From Setaria digitata (taxonomy: Eukaryota; Nematoda; Chromadorea; Rhabditida; Setariidae), in NCBI GenBank assembly GCA_003640385.1, contig RCAB01000085.1, positions 1 to 64,000 on the forward strand: a stretch of 64,000 nucleotides of DNA, given 5' to 3'. A program made the translations under genes and the position numbers. This document shows positions 27,801 through 38,508 of this stretch, in pieces. Each line of letters begins with the position of its first letter. The first letter of the stretch is position 1. The notes under the pieces are model-generated. The model saw only the letters and a list, made by a program, of their open reading frames with translations, had not been told where the DNA came from and did not search any database.

Positions 27801-30800
27801 TTTCCTCTCAATTTTCTTCAGCTACAGGATCCAAACTATATTAGGTACAGATAGGCGCAAAGCTACACGATTTTCTTTGGAAAATTTTCAAATTTAAAAA
27901 CTTTTAGGGTTTTAAGTAAAAATTCTAATCGATAACACAACTTTTTTTTGGATAAACAATAAATCAAAAAATATAAGCAATATGTTAATTGGGAAAACAT
28001 GCAGGTAAATAGATCAAATCGAAAACAGCTTTCTTTTTTGTATTCGGAGGGATCACATTTCGAAANTAAATCAAAAAATATAAGCAATATGTTAATTGGG
28101 AAAACATGCAGGTAAATGGATCAAATCGAAAACAGCTTTCTTTTTTGTATTCGGAGGGATCACATTTCGAAACGTGTGCATATAAAAGTATAACATCCTT
28201 ATTTATTTATTTCTTCCTAATTAAAAGTCCAATTTTTCTTTAGACCAAATCAAATTTAGCTTCTACAGTTACCCCCAAAGCGGAGAATCGAGTAAAGATA
28301 ACATACACTATAGTAAATTAGGTTTATAAGCATACGGGTTAACCATATATAGATAGACACATTCATAAGCTACCTGAGTTAATAATTCATCGATGCCAGA
28401 TTAAAGAGCTCAATTAAATTAACAAACCTTCCCTACCTACTAATCATACCAGCATCTAATCACTTCCCTCAAATATTAGACATGCAAACATGCATATAAA
28501 TTAATAGTGGTATCGACAACAGCAGAGAATAGCTTAAACGGAAGTCAATAGAAGTCGTCAAGTCTTTTATTAGCCTAGTTAGCACGATCTGACAAAAGCA
28601 AACGGTAAGGAAAACGGTGAGAGATTAATCATATTCGCAACCTCTCGTTACTACTAATACTTCCACAGTTCAACATTTCTTTATTAGTCCAGTAAGGTCT
28701 TGCAAAAATTTTCAACTGCCAGAAATTAACAAAAGATAAATTTAGCAATTTTCTCAGTAACAAGCTATTACTAACTGTATTTGTGACATTTTAAACAGCC
28801 TTCCGAAAACAACGGTAACTGGATGCTAATTTTTTTGAGGTTTATTTTTTACAAGAGAAGCATAGGCAATACGACCTTTGAAAGAGCAGAAACAACCTAG
28901 AATTCGAAAATGATTTGTAAAAATATATCTTAGAAGCGGAACTAAATAATCTTGGTTTATATACTTCAAGACATATTGTTATTTTTGGAGATAAGAAATA
29001 TTATTCCTTATTAGGATACTAACATTATAACCTTGTGAAGACTATAATTAAACGAATGATAGACGAATTGGACTAAATAACAATATAAGACTCAGAAAAT
29101 ACAAATAGCATTTTCTTGGACGGCAACAGCAATTAACGGTGAAGATGAAATTTTAATGAACTTTTCCTCATTTTCGTGAATTGAATCTGAATGTTTCATG
29201 TGATATTTCATTTGGTTTGGACCTAGATGAACCAGGTATTTCAGAATAAGCACCAAATAAATACGATTTAAGAGACCACTCTGCTTTATACAGCTGAAGG
29301 GTGCAAGACCCGCCATTAATAGTACCAAAAACTTAGAAAACCTGGTACAAAAAAAATTATACAAAGATGATGAAAAACATATTCTACCGATGCATTTCAA
29401 GGTGAATTAGCCAAGGTCTAGATAAATCATAACCTAACTCAACTAATGAATTTATTTCTAAGCCTTAGTCTTTCGGCACTGACCAGACCAATGATATATA
29501 ACGGTAGCAGTTTGCAATGATTGCGAACGAACGAATGAATGAAAACATTGTAAAATCAATTTAAGCCTAGGCAGGCAAGCATTATATTGGCTAAGATGAC
29601 GACTAGGATATAAAGGGAAGTAGGAAAGAGTAATGAAGAGGAGATGTTAGAGGGGATACTTCCGACTAGCAGAAACATTAAGGCATATCCATCTATCTCA
29701 TCGTCTACGGTATATTTGAAAGCTTATACGTATATGGTTGGATAATATCACCTCCTCCCTTCTTTCCACCTTTCTACCTTTCTCACCCTTTCATCCTCTT
29801 CATCAGTTCAATATACCGCATGTGACACTCGTACTAATTAACAACATCCAATCATTTCATGGATTGATTTATCCTAATTCCACAATTTAACATGACCACT
29901 GTAAGTTATCATGTAGTGGTCAACAAATAAGCTAAAATTCGGCATTTTCCTAAGGCTATCGAGAAAACGTCCACTCTGCATCTCAGATGCTTCTTTTCTA
30001 TACATGATTTAAATTTGAAAATCTACATCATATATCAATGTACACACACCTCCATTTTCTTATGGTTGAACGATCGGTAAATAACCACCGTCTTCATCAA
30101 AAATTTATTTTAAGAAAATATTTCATTAATTAAAACATTAAGCAAAAAAAAAAAATTAATAATTCGTCTATTTTGTAGAAAGCGAAATAGAGATAGAGAA
30201 AAAAAGAGAAGGTTCCCTTTATTTTATCGCATATCGATGATTAGCTCTGAAAAGTTGCTTTTTTTCCATCACGCAAGAATTAGTACCTTTTTTAACTAAT
30301 AAGTAACGATATGGTATATCATCTCACCATTTAAATTGAACAAAAGAATAAATCTTCCTGCCATTTTCACCCCAAAAAAAAACCTCTTTATTTTTATTGT
30401 TCAATCCTTAATATTACCAAATTTTTTTTTTGCAACAGATTTGTCACTTATGCATTATATTAACTTTTCCAGGATTGACAGATTTTAAAATCACACATAA
30501 TCTGTTATTCATATTGTACTACTTCATTTTTCAATTTCATAGCCTAATTTTATAAAAGAAGAAAGAAAACTTATAACATGAAAAGAGAGGTCAACTAGAG
30601 GATTTCTGTGCAAAGAGGATTAACTACATCATATGAGCTTTCATGATCTAACAGTTCGTAAAGCTAAATAACAATCATTCTCATTATCGATCATTTTGCA
30701 TTAAGTAGTGAAGGAAAAATTCAATTAAAACTTTCATTCTTGAACTTAATGGATTTTTTCTTGCAGACCTAAACCTTTTCTAATTTAAAAGGAAGCATAA

Positions 30801-33800
30801 GATAGAAGCACTTCTATTCTATCTGTTCCTTTAAACAATACGTAACAAAATATTTCTGATGTAAAATTGATGGAGCTACTTTTATTAGCAAAAGTATGTG
30901 CTAAGCTATTGACGCTGATCAGGATGCAACTGCACGACAAATGGCTCACCTGTATCAGTATTCTAAAGGATTTTTTTTTTAAGTCAACTGCTCAAATAAT
31001 TATTTTAACTCGATGTTCAAGGTGAAATAATCAATTAAATTCGGTTAATTCTTTCAATTTTTTCTTTTCTTTTGGAAATAACTTACAGCATGGAAATCCC
31101 GTTGTATGAAATGGTGGCAAGCCGAACAATGAACGCTGATAGAAATTCATTGATGAAGAGAAGATCGAACTTAAGCAGAATGCTTATAGAATTGAGGATG
31201 AAAATATAGAGGATCAAAAGCAAGGTTCGACTTTTTAGATGGAAAACAAGCTAAAGGACTGGAAGTGAAAAATGAAAAGGGCTGATAAAAATTGTCAAGC
31301 CACTGGTCCTCCCTCTTTTTTTTACCTGTGCTTTTATTCGAAATACTTGGAAAACTGTTCAAAGATGAAGCATTTTTCAAGGGCTAATGAGGCGGGCCTT
31401 ATTTTGGATGCAAAATAGCGAATTTAACATGCTTTACTAAATGTCATAAAAGGCCTCAAAGACCAATATACCTTTTCATCTTCTTTTTGCTCTTCATTTA
31501 ACTCGTTCTAACAAAAAGCCATGCCACTTAATACTCCATCTTTTTTAATATCAATCATCTGCATTTTTAAAACCACTCCTCCATTAAAATTACGATAACC
31601 CAAATTTCGAGATTTAAAATTAGTTTACTTCATTATTCCTTTAAAACAAAAGAGCATTTGTACATACAGCTAATGAAAACGAGTCATTTCTGTTTTGCCT
31701 TAGTCTTCGGAATATTGTGAAGTATATAATAATGAAATGAGGAAACGTTTAAGATATTATAGTCAGAAGGACAATCTCAGCACATACGCAAAACTTCTTC
31801 CTTTCGTTATCGTACGTTTATTTACAAAGAAATTGTTATTAAATTTCTTTCTAAAAAAAATCTAAAATGTAATAATATATTCATGGAATGAACATAGAAT
31901 ACCCCGAGATAATTAGCATTTCGGATAGACAAATATATGTATTTAGTATTTAATATATATATTAATTTTTTTCTTTATCAATTTCTCTCTCTCCCTATAT
32001 ATATAGAGAGAGAGGGACAGAGAGAAAGAGAGAAATTAACAAAGCCATTATTGAAAATGGAGCCAAAAGGATGGAATAAGACTGGCTTTTCAATCTGCTT
32101 ATTTTGATGATTAACTTCCAATTATAATTTATATTATATGTATAAATTTGTAACATGCACCTGCTCCTTTCAACTACCCCTCTCACAGATCACCTCCTTC
32201 CAAACCTTTCCTTCAACCTCTTCATCGAAGTCCTTTCTTCACCAACTTTGTCAAACGGTTCATGCAATAATTTGAAATTTAATTTCATCTTTCTTTTCAC
32301 TTCTATTTTGTAATTACACCAATGGTAAACACAAATACCATGTATATTGTCTTTTTCTCACCTTTATGGCACATGTACTAAAAAGAAAAGATCATTTTGT
32401 AAATGCATTCTACTGCTATTTTTGCTTGCAGAGCTTTTGAAATAACTTGAACGATATAAATATACCGCTATCACCAATGTCACCAATTTATGATAAATTA
32501 GTTTCCATTAAACACCGGAATGACTCTAATTTAACCGAAACTAAGAACAGCTGCCTTAATTACTGCAAACATTTCATTGATGTGGCGATAAATCACTAAT
32601 TCGAAAATCAAGTAATGCAACTTAATCTTGTTACCCAAAACTCCTAAGATAATTTAGTATCTAAGATTTAATAAATCTTCATTCAGTTTCCGTTCTTTTT
32701 TTTCTCTTTTTTTTCGTGTAATTTAATATATGCTAAAAAAAAAAAAAAAAAAAAGCTAAAGATGGTACAGACGCAAGGTAAGAGCAAACAAATGCAAATA
32801 ATATTTTAGGTGCGGTGAGAACTTATAACAGCAACAATATTAGCTTTGAAAAAAAGGAATAACAGAAATCAGGAACCAATCCAGAAGGTTGTTGACTCAG
32901 TTTAAATATCTATTTTTTCTGTTTCCGAGAAAATACACAAGTAAAGTTAAAGAAACAAAAAAATTTACCATTAACTAACGATTGTTGTGTGAGAACGAAA
33001 TGCTGCACCGTTTCACTACCATTATGACTAATAATCAACTTCGGCGACCGTTGCAAAAATATCACTTGAGCCTTTTTCTAAATTAAGATAATTGAAATTC
33101 CGACAAAAAAATGAGGAAAATTAAGAACTTGGATTTTCTTTTTTAATATAAAAACACTTTAAATCTTCTATAATTTGATTAATCTCATGATCAGAAATCG
33201 GACTTAGGACGAAATGCATGTTAATAAAACTTTAACTCGCATATTCACTAAACCATATATTACACAAGGAGAGGAATAAGTGATTCAATTTTTAGATTAT
33301 CATCATGCGTATGGTCAGTCTCACAACTAATCTTTTTCTGAAACGTTATTCATTGTAGAACGCAAAAGAAATGTGGTTTATGTTTTGGTTTTTAAAATTT
33401 ATTTCGCTTATAAATCTCTTTGAATTATATTCGCAGAAATATAATCTGGTACCACCGTTTAATTTTTGAAAATTTGGGTGGAATACATTCTTAAGTGAAC
33501 GGTTCCTATTAAATGCACATTAAAATAAAAGTAATATCATCTAATCAAAATTCAGCGATAAATGTCATTTACTTTTGAACAGCGTAAATCTAAAATTGGA
33601 TGGTCCCTTTTATTAAACAGTAACTGACTTCAAACTACCAAATAAAAAGACAGAAGTATTTAAGAACTATTTTTAAATTATCTACAATCTCGTATTTAAT
33701 GTCACTTATTTACTGAGGTACGTACGGAATTACAATCGTCCAATGAAAATCTGATCATAACTTTTTCATTGCATTTCGACTTCTAGAATCTGTTCTGTAA

Positions 33801-33953
33801 AATATGATATTTTCGAAAACCTAAACGAATTTTAACAAATGGCTGCAACACAAATCAAAAGGAAATTACAGGTTGCAATGATGTCGTCGGTTCGGCGCTT
33901 CCTGATGTTGAAGGCATAGTAGTTATTGAGGCTGATAAGCCTTTACTTGGCAT
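12843..33953 (-). CDS. daf-19: RFX-family transcription factor, DAF-19 ortholog (18 exons)
   Basis: Winged-helix regulator that binds X-box promoter motifs; in nematodes the family drives ciliary and neuronal genes. Exons (5' to 3'): 33953-33870, 33077-32969, 25883-25454, 20310-20265, 19809-19690, 18186-18107, 17582-17328, 16833-16729, 16697-16477, 16304-16159, 15855-15737, 15565-15417, 15152-14894, 14660-14540, 14407-14325, 14224-14071, 13737-13464, 12865-12843. All phases join, giving 2778 nt (925 codons plus stop). The DNA-binding domain lies at about residues 266-337 and includes [20 protein letters not shown] and [19 protein letters not shown]. Conserved B, C and dimerisation regions follow, with [21 protein letters not shown] and [20 protein letters not shown]. 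The N-terminal 260 residues are Ser/Thr-rich and poorly conserved. Least sure: the third-exon donor (25454 or 25496) and the 23-bp last exon. Family assignment is very secure. Confidence 0.93.
21619..21660 (-). CDS. Candidate small alternative exon of the RFX gene
   Basis: A 42-base segment lies between an acceptor ending TTGACTAG and a donor beginning GTATTT. In phase 0 it reads [14 protein letters not shown] and would connect the exon at 23678-23589 to the exon at 19809. In the other permitted phase it reads [14 protein letters not shown] and would fit as a cassette between the exons at 25454 and 20310. Both are legal; the acidic, Ser/Thr-rich reading looks more like the surrounding protein. 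Support is limited to splice signals and phase. Confidence 0.35.
23589..23678 (-). CDS. Candidate alternative first exon of a short RFX isoform
   Basis: An ATG at 23678 opens 30 codons beginning [20 protein letters not shown], then a Ser/Asn stretch, ending at a GTATGT donor in phase 0. Phase 0 is accepted by the candidate exon at 21660-21619 and by the exon at 19809. It is not accepted by the 46-bp exon at 20310, so a short isoform would skip that exon. The position, just upstream of the DNA-binding exons, resembles the arrangement of the short cilia-specific isoform in C. elegans (family knowledge). No obvious AG acceptor precedes the ATG, which is compatible with a separate transcription start. 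It could be chance. Confidence 0.42.
27318..27455. repeat. Imperfect dispersed 27-base repeat, three copies
   Basis: AACTGATC followed by (A/G)(A/G)ATG(A/G)TT(A/G)TGGATAA occurs near 27318, 27389 and 27424, at irregular spacing. It is a small minisatellite-like cluster in intron 2. Confidence 0.6.
27960..28172. repeat. 106-bp direct repeat flanking a single N (assembly seam)
   Basis: 27960-28065 and 28067-28172 are the same sequence except for one A/G difference, separated by one N at 28066. Two contig ends carrying the same sequence joined by a placeholder base is the simplest reading, so one copy is probably not real. The intron is unaffected in coding terms. Confidence 0.85.
31087..31150 (-). 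CDS. Candidate alternative first exon of the RFX gene
   Basis: Within the large intron between exons 2 and 3 an ATG at 31150 opens 21 codons ([20 protein letters not shown] then C) and ends at a strong donor, TGCT followed by GTAAGT, in phase 1. Exon 3 (from 25883) accepts phase 1, so the two join in frame. If extended upstream to the nearest AG, the entry phase does not match exon 2, so it fits an alternative start better than a cassette exon. The base composition is richer in GC than the flanking intron. C. elegans daf-19 is known to make isoforms with different N-termini; the link to those is inference. Confidence 0.45.
31981..32036. repeat. TC / TATA / GA inverted microsatellite
   Basis: A run of TC dinucleotides, then CCTATATATATA, then a run of GA dinucleotides. 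The TC and GA parts are complementary and can fold into a hairpin or triplex. Confidence 0.7.
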
Positions 33954-34901
33954 ACTAGTAAACGTTTGTGGAATATGCAGCCTTCACTTTGTGTTAGAGT
34001 ATGAAATAATAATCTGAAAATGCATTTAAAAGTAATAATATATTTGTAAATGAATCCATCCTATTAATGGTGGACGATGTTACTTACGATTTCGGCCTCA
34101 GAGAAGAGGGAGGTAGGTAATGAAAGAAAACTAGAGTGGTAATGTAGAGTTGGTAAATTCTTGAAAACACTGTATTTTATTAGCTAACTCCTCAAATTTA
34201 ACTTTTTTTTCATCACGGTATTTCAGAATTCACTCAAAAGAAATGTCGGTAACGCGGCACTAAATTAAAGGTGGCTGGGACGTCGAAACCCTCCTCCCAC
34301 ATCACTGGTACATTCTATTATAACTGCCAGTTGCTTAAAGTTATTTTTAGATTCACTGGCATATCCTATGAATTAAGATATCAATAATTTAAACAAGTAT
34401 ATAACGAAGTATTGCAACAGTGAAATATTCTCTCATTTAGCCGCATTCACCCTCAGGCAGAGAATTTAAAAAGCGGAACATGATTCGTGTATGATTTAAA
34501 CATTTTATTACAAAAACCGCTAAATTATATGTAATTTAAAATACATACACTTATCACTTGTGAATAAATATCACTTGTCAAATCACCATCAAACAAAAAC
34601 AAAATAAGTATTTCTCAGGACACTTTAAAACTGACTGAAGCTTAACTGAAGCAACGCTGCTGACAAATAAGTCTTGCTAGTCTTAATTAATCATCTTATA
34701 TCGAGCAAATTCTGGATCATGCAAGTTTTATTGTACATTATGCTAAGTCGTGTAAAATTACACTTGATGTATTCAACATAATAAGTAGAAAATCTTACAA
34801 GCGTCTCCATCCGCTGACCCATTTTGCCAAACCTTTTCAGGGACATAGAAATTACAATCATATAACTTAATTATTGGATTAAGTGACTCACAAAGAAAAC
34901 C

Positions 34902-36128
34902 TCAAATCCGATAAATCCGAGTCTTCGAATTTCTAAACGCTGCTTCAATCCATCTTCCACTACCTGCAATTTTTCTAGAATTAAAAGAAAAGATAAAAAT
35001 CCTTAAATTTTTAATACACAAACAGCACAGATTATCATGGCAAGAAATTTGTAATCAATTTACTGTAGCCATTAAGACTACAGTAGCATCAAGCAATGAA
35101 AAGTTGAGTATTCAGATCAAATTATTGCGTAAATAAGCGAACTCTTTTTGTACATAATAAATAAAGAAAAGAATTATTAAATCACGATTTTCTAACCTTA
35201 AAATTTAGCCCAGAAAGTGGTTAATCTCTTAATCCTTCCTTCTTTATTTTCTGAACTGGCTACTTTGGTTCCAAAAGCTCTTTTTCTTTTCTATTACAGT
35301 TATACAGTTATATTTTTTTACAATATAATTTATCAACAAATGTATATATACAAATGTACATATATATTGTAATTGAATATATATATATATATAATCCATT
35401 ATTATAATAATATATAAATATATATATAATGTGCACATGTGCCATAATTTCCCAGATAAAAGGCTTCAGACCGCTGCTGCTTAATGGGGTAACAAAAAGG
35501 ATACCTTGAAAAGCCTTAAATGGTTCGTTGCCTGGAGCAACCAGCTGATAGCCATATTTGATGGTGCTTTTCCATCCAGAACCAAGTTGAAATTGAAAAG
35601 AAAAAAAGGAATAGGCCTATTTTCATTTTCTTTACCTTTTTTTTTGTATCCTGTTTGACAAGAGTTTTGTTGTCAAGGTAACAAGGAATCTTCCTTTCTT
35701 TTCTGTCTAGTTCAGCCAGATGAAGATTATTTCACCTTTGCTTGATAATTTTGTTTTTTTTTTCTTCATATATCTGAAAAATGGCGCATAGAAAGTAGTA
35801 AGTACATTTTAAACCGAAAAATGGATATTTTCGAACAATCAACTGATGATGGAGGTAAAAGGTCTGTTCGGACGTTTATGAGATTTTATTTAAATGTAAC
35901 GTAACTTATATGAAATAGAATGAGTGGACATTAGTCAGGTGAGATTCATGGATGAGCAGAACATTGATAGATGTATCCCCTTCCTAATTTTTCAACTAAA
36001 GAAATGAAAAGGACTAAATTGAGAAAATAGAAACTTACCCATAATGCTATTAGCATCCATCCAAAGCATAAACACTCGCAATACATTAGCAAAAGTCCGA
36101 TAAAATTCGATACAATCTTAGCTATCAT
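34902..36128 (-). CDS. Small membrane protein, family unknown (3 exons)
   Basis: Exons 36128-36039, 35616-35505 and 34963-34902 join in phase and encode 87 codons plus stop. The N-terminus contains one long hydrophobic stretch (IGLLLMYCECLCFGWMLIAL), either a signal anchor or an uncleaved span. A polar domain with GSGWKSTIKYGYQLVAPGNE follows, then a basic C-terminus (RWIEAAFRNSKTRIYRI). A strong acceptor, CTTGATTGCAG, lies 6 bases before the ATG, as in splice-leader-accepting nematode messages. Not recognised as any family. An alternative acceptor in the third exon would give a different tail (VEDGLKQRLEIRRLGFIGFE). It is a real gene candidate because of phase agreement and acceptor placement, but unproven. 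Confidence 0.5.
35341..35431. repeat. AT microsatellite cluster
   Basis: Several runs of alternating TA/AT with short interruptions lie between the second and third exons of the small membrane protein gene. Confidence 0.8.
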
Positions 36129-36133
36129 AAATA

Positions 36134-36145
36134 TCTGCAATCAAG
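36134..36145 (-). promoter_or_regulatory. Splice-leader-like acceptor
   Basis: TTGATTGCAG precedes the ATG of the small membrane protein by 6 bases, with no upstream coding exon found. Confidence 0.4.
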
Positions 36146-37844
36146 GAAAATAAATTCACTTTCGAAATCTTTCGACGAAATTAGGGAGCAGATGGAACGA
36201 AACTAAGAAATTTCAACAATGCAGTAGTTCTATTTTCTAAGAGTTAGCTTGTAATTTCCCGGGTGAACGTCTATCGGCACATATTTTCAAGAAATAATAA
36301 GCCATTAGCTAGTAAGTTTAACTTTAGTTCATAGGAGCCAGTAGGTTTAAATTATTAGTTCATAGGAATTCTTTCTTATTACATAGCGAGGTCAACTGTT
36401 AATCACAAAATGATCAAATACAGGAATCAATAACATCACAAATTTTAGGAAGTCTTTTTTCATAAATGTTTCGTCTCAAAAAGTTACGGACCACGTGCTC
36501 TGAACATAATCTGGCCCGTGAATCCTTGCTCGAGGGAGTTTGAAATTTGTTTTATTAGCTGCTAGCTGGTCTTTACGGATGGGGTGGTGGTGCTAAGTTT
36601 GGTATGTTAGAGGAGTTTCAGTTCTCTGGATACGTGAAATAGTACGATACATTAGGGAAATTTCAATTTTTTGGATATGTGAACTGTTTGATTGACCATA
36701 GTGTTCGAATTTCTACTATAGCTTTCAGTAATGAGTGATGATGTGTGGACAAATGAACAGTGGATCAGTTGATCGGGTCTGAGTAAAGTTCAGCGGAGTC
36801 CAAGCATTTTAAGTATGTGATATGATCAAATGATATTCATAACAGTCCCCTTTCTCTAAGATTTTCATTTCATACAGTTTTACTGATGGCACGACCGGTC
36901 TATTGCCCACTGAGGCCTATTTGTAGCCAAAATTCTCTACTGAAACATGTCATTAACTTTTGAAAAATACTAGCATTTTTTTTGTTTGGAATTGCAAAAC
37001 TCTACTCAAGCATTTGAAAAAATTCAAGAGGTAATTGGATTTTAAATTAAGATTGCAAAAGTGAGCTCTAAACAATCCTGCATATTAAAAATTCTTAATT
37101 ACAGATTTTTTGCTTAGCCTGAAGAACATGACAAAGTTTTACATTTAAATTTGAATAATGCCAAAATTTCTACTGAACCGAAAAATAATTAAAAAGGCAA
37201 TACAAAGATTCTATTCATTGACCCTAAACAAATCTTCATTAACTATTTAATTGGTTTGGACAATTGATATAGCATTGCGGGTTAATAGGTTTTTGAATTC
37301 AAGTTTTTCCATCAAAAATTAAAGTTTATTCCGATATACAATTCCATCTTTATCACATTCTTTTACAGTATCAGTAAAAGCCTTACAAGTGTCTTAGCTC
37401 TTCAGCCAAGCCTGAAGAAACAGAGATTTAAGTTTTCTGTCTTCATTAAAGTAATCTAAGGGAGCATCATAGTTGAATAGCTGCAGTGTTAATGATGGTA
37501 TAGGTCCTCAGCTCCTTCGATATTGAAGGAAAGTCCAGATAACAATAAATTTTTAATGACAGTAGTTTTCGACAAAATTCATGGATTAAAATAATATTAG
37601 AAAATTATAGAGATGAATACTTAATCTCTGACAGAAGTGTCTGGAAATGGGAAAAAAAAAAGTTACGGGCGATTGTGATTGCTTTTATTGTAATTGGTAG
37701 TAATCTAGAAGGCAAATTATTCACAGTATTTGCAGTATCTTTTACTAAATTACCAGAAAGTGGTATCATATTATAAATTAAGTTTAGCTATAAAATTAAG
37801 CAGAAATCTGCCGAAATTAGTAAATAAATTAAACGAAAACTAAC

Positions 37845-38508
37845 TTACATTTCAGATTTGTCATCCACCAGACACTGAATTCGTCTTCGGACTCTAGCTA
37901 TTTCATCAAAGTCTTTTTTATAACATATGGGACAATGTCGTTCTCTCATCAAACTGCATGAATTAAATTAGTAATTAGTTAAATATTCGCGTCTGTTCTT
38001 AAAATATTGATCTCAATATCGGAAGATTTTATAACGAGCAGAGGAACGTGTTTATCTTTATTTATAACTTGCGCAAACTTTACTTGTTCTTCGTTAATTT
38101 TTACTTGTTCAAAATTGAGGATAAAAGTTGTGATAAGAATAACTAACAACAGGCAACATAATCCAATACAACAATAAAGCGAGCCACCAATGCAGAGCAA
38201 TAAGCCAAGTTTCGTGAATCTCATTTCAACCACCTGAGCATAAGCAAACCTTATCATTTAATCAATACTGCTTTTCTAGATGGTCAGAATGATGCTAAAA
38301 TCATCGTGTATCCTCAGTTTTTTTTTCCAACAGAAAGGAAATTTTTACCAGATTGAATTGATTTGTCATCAGATTGAAATTTTTTTTTCAAAATTTTGTA
38401 GTAACTTAGAATATGGAGCACCTTTTCACCGCATCTTCGACAAGTTTTCGGTTCCTTATTACTGAAAAGAAGCCAACAAATACAGCACATTCGATCTGAT
38501 GTTCCCAT
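37845..38508 (-). CDS. Cysteine-rich (zinc-finger-like) exons, gene incomplete
   Basis: Two exon-like segments. 38508-38422 opens with ATG and reads MCCICWLLFSNKEPKTCRRC then GEK, ending at a GTGCTC donor in phase 0. 37953-37845 follows a GCAG acceptor and reads RERHCPICYKKDFDEIARVR, ending KSEM and a stop. The CxxC and CPxC pairs suggest a RING-like or other zinc-binding fold, but the first segment ends in phase 0 and the last needs phase 2, so a middle exon is missing. A middle candidate (from 38232 downwards, VVEMRFTKLGLLLC and more) is strongly hydrophobic and could instead be the end of a short membrane protein. I do not know this gene. Confidence 0.35.

Larger units (their letters stand above)
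25884..32968. other. Long RFX intron 2 (about 7 kb)
   Basis: Apart from the candidate first exon at 31087-31150, this intron shows an assembly-type repeat with an N, three imperfect copies of a 27-base unit near 27318-27455, TC/GA and AT microsatellites, and short chance frames. A 102-codon minus frame at 29092-29400 has no splice context or recognisable similarity. Confidence 0.5.

Noticed and set aside
29092..29400. 102-codon minus-strand frame in RFX intron 2
   Set aside because: No domain, no splice context; consistent with chance.
37377..37407. 31-base exon-like segment (LAEELRH) upstream of the small membrane protein
   Set aside because: Phase does not fit either neighbouring segment and it introduces a stop.
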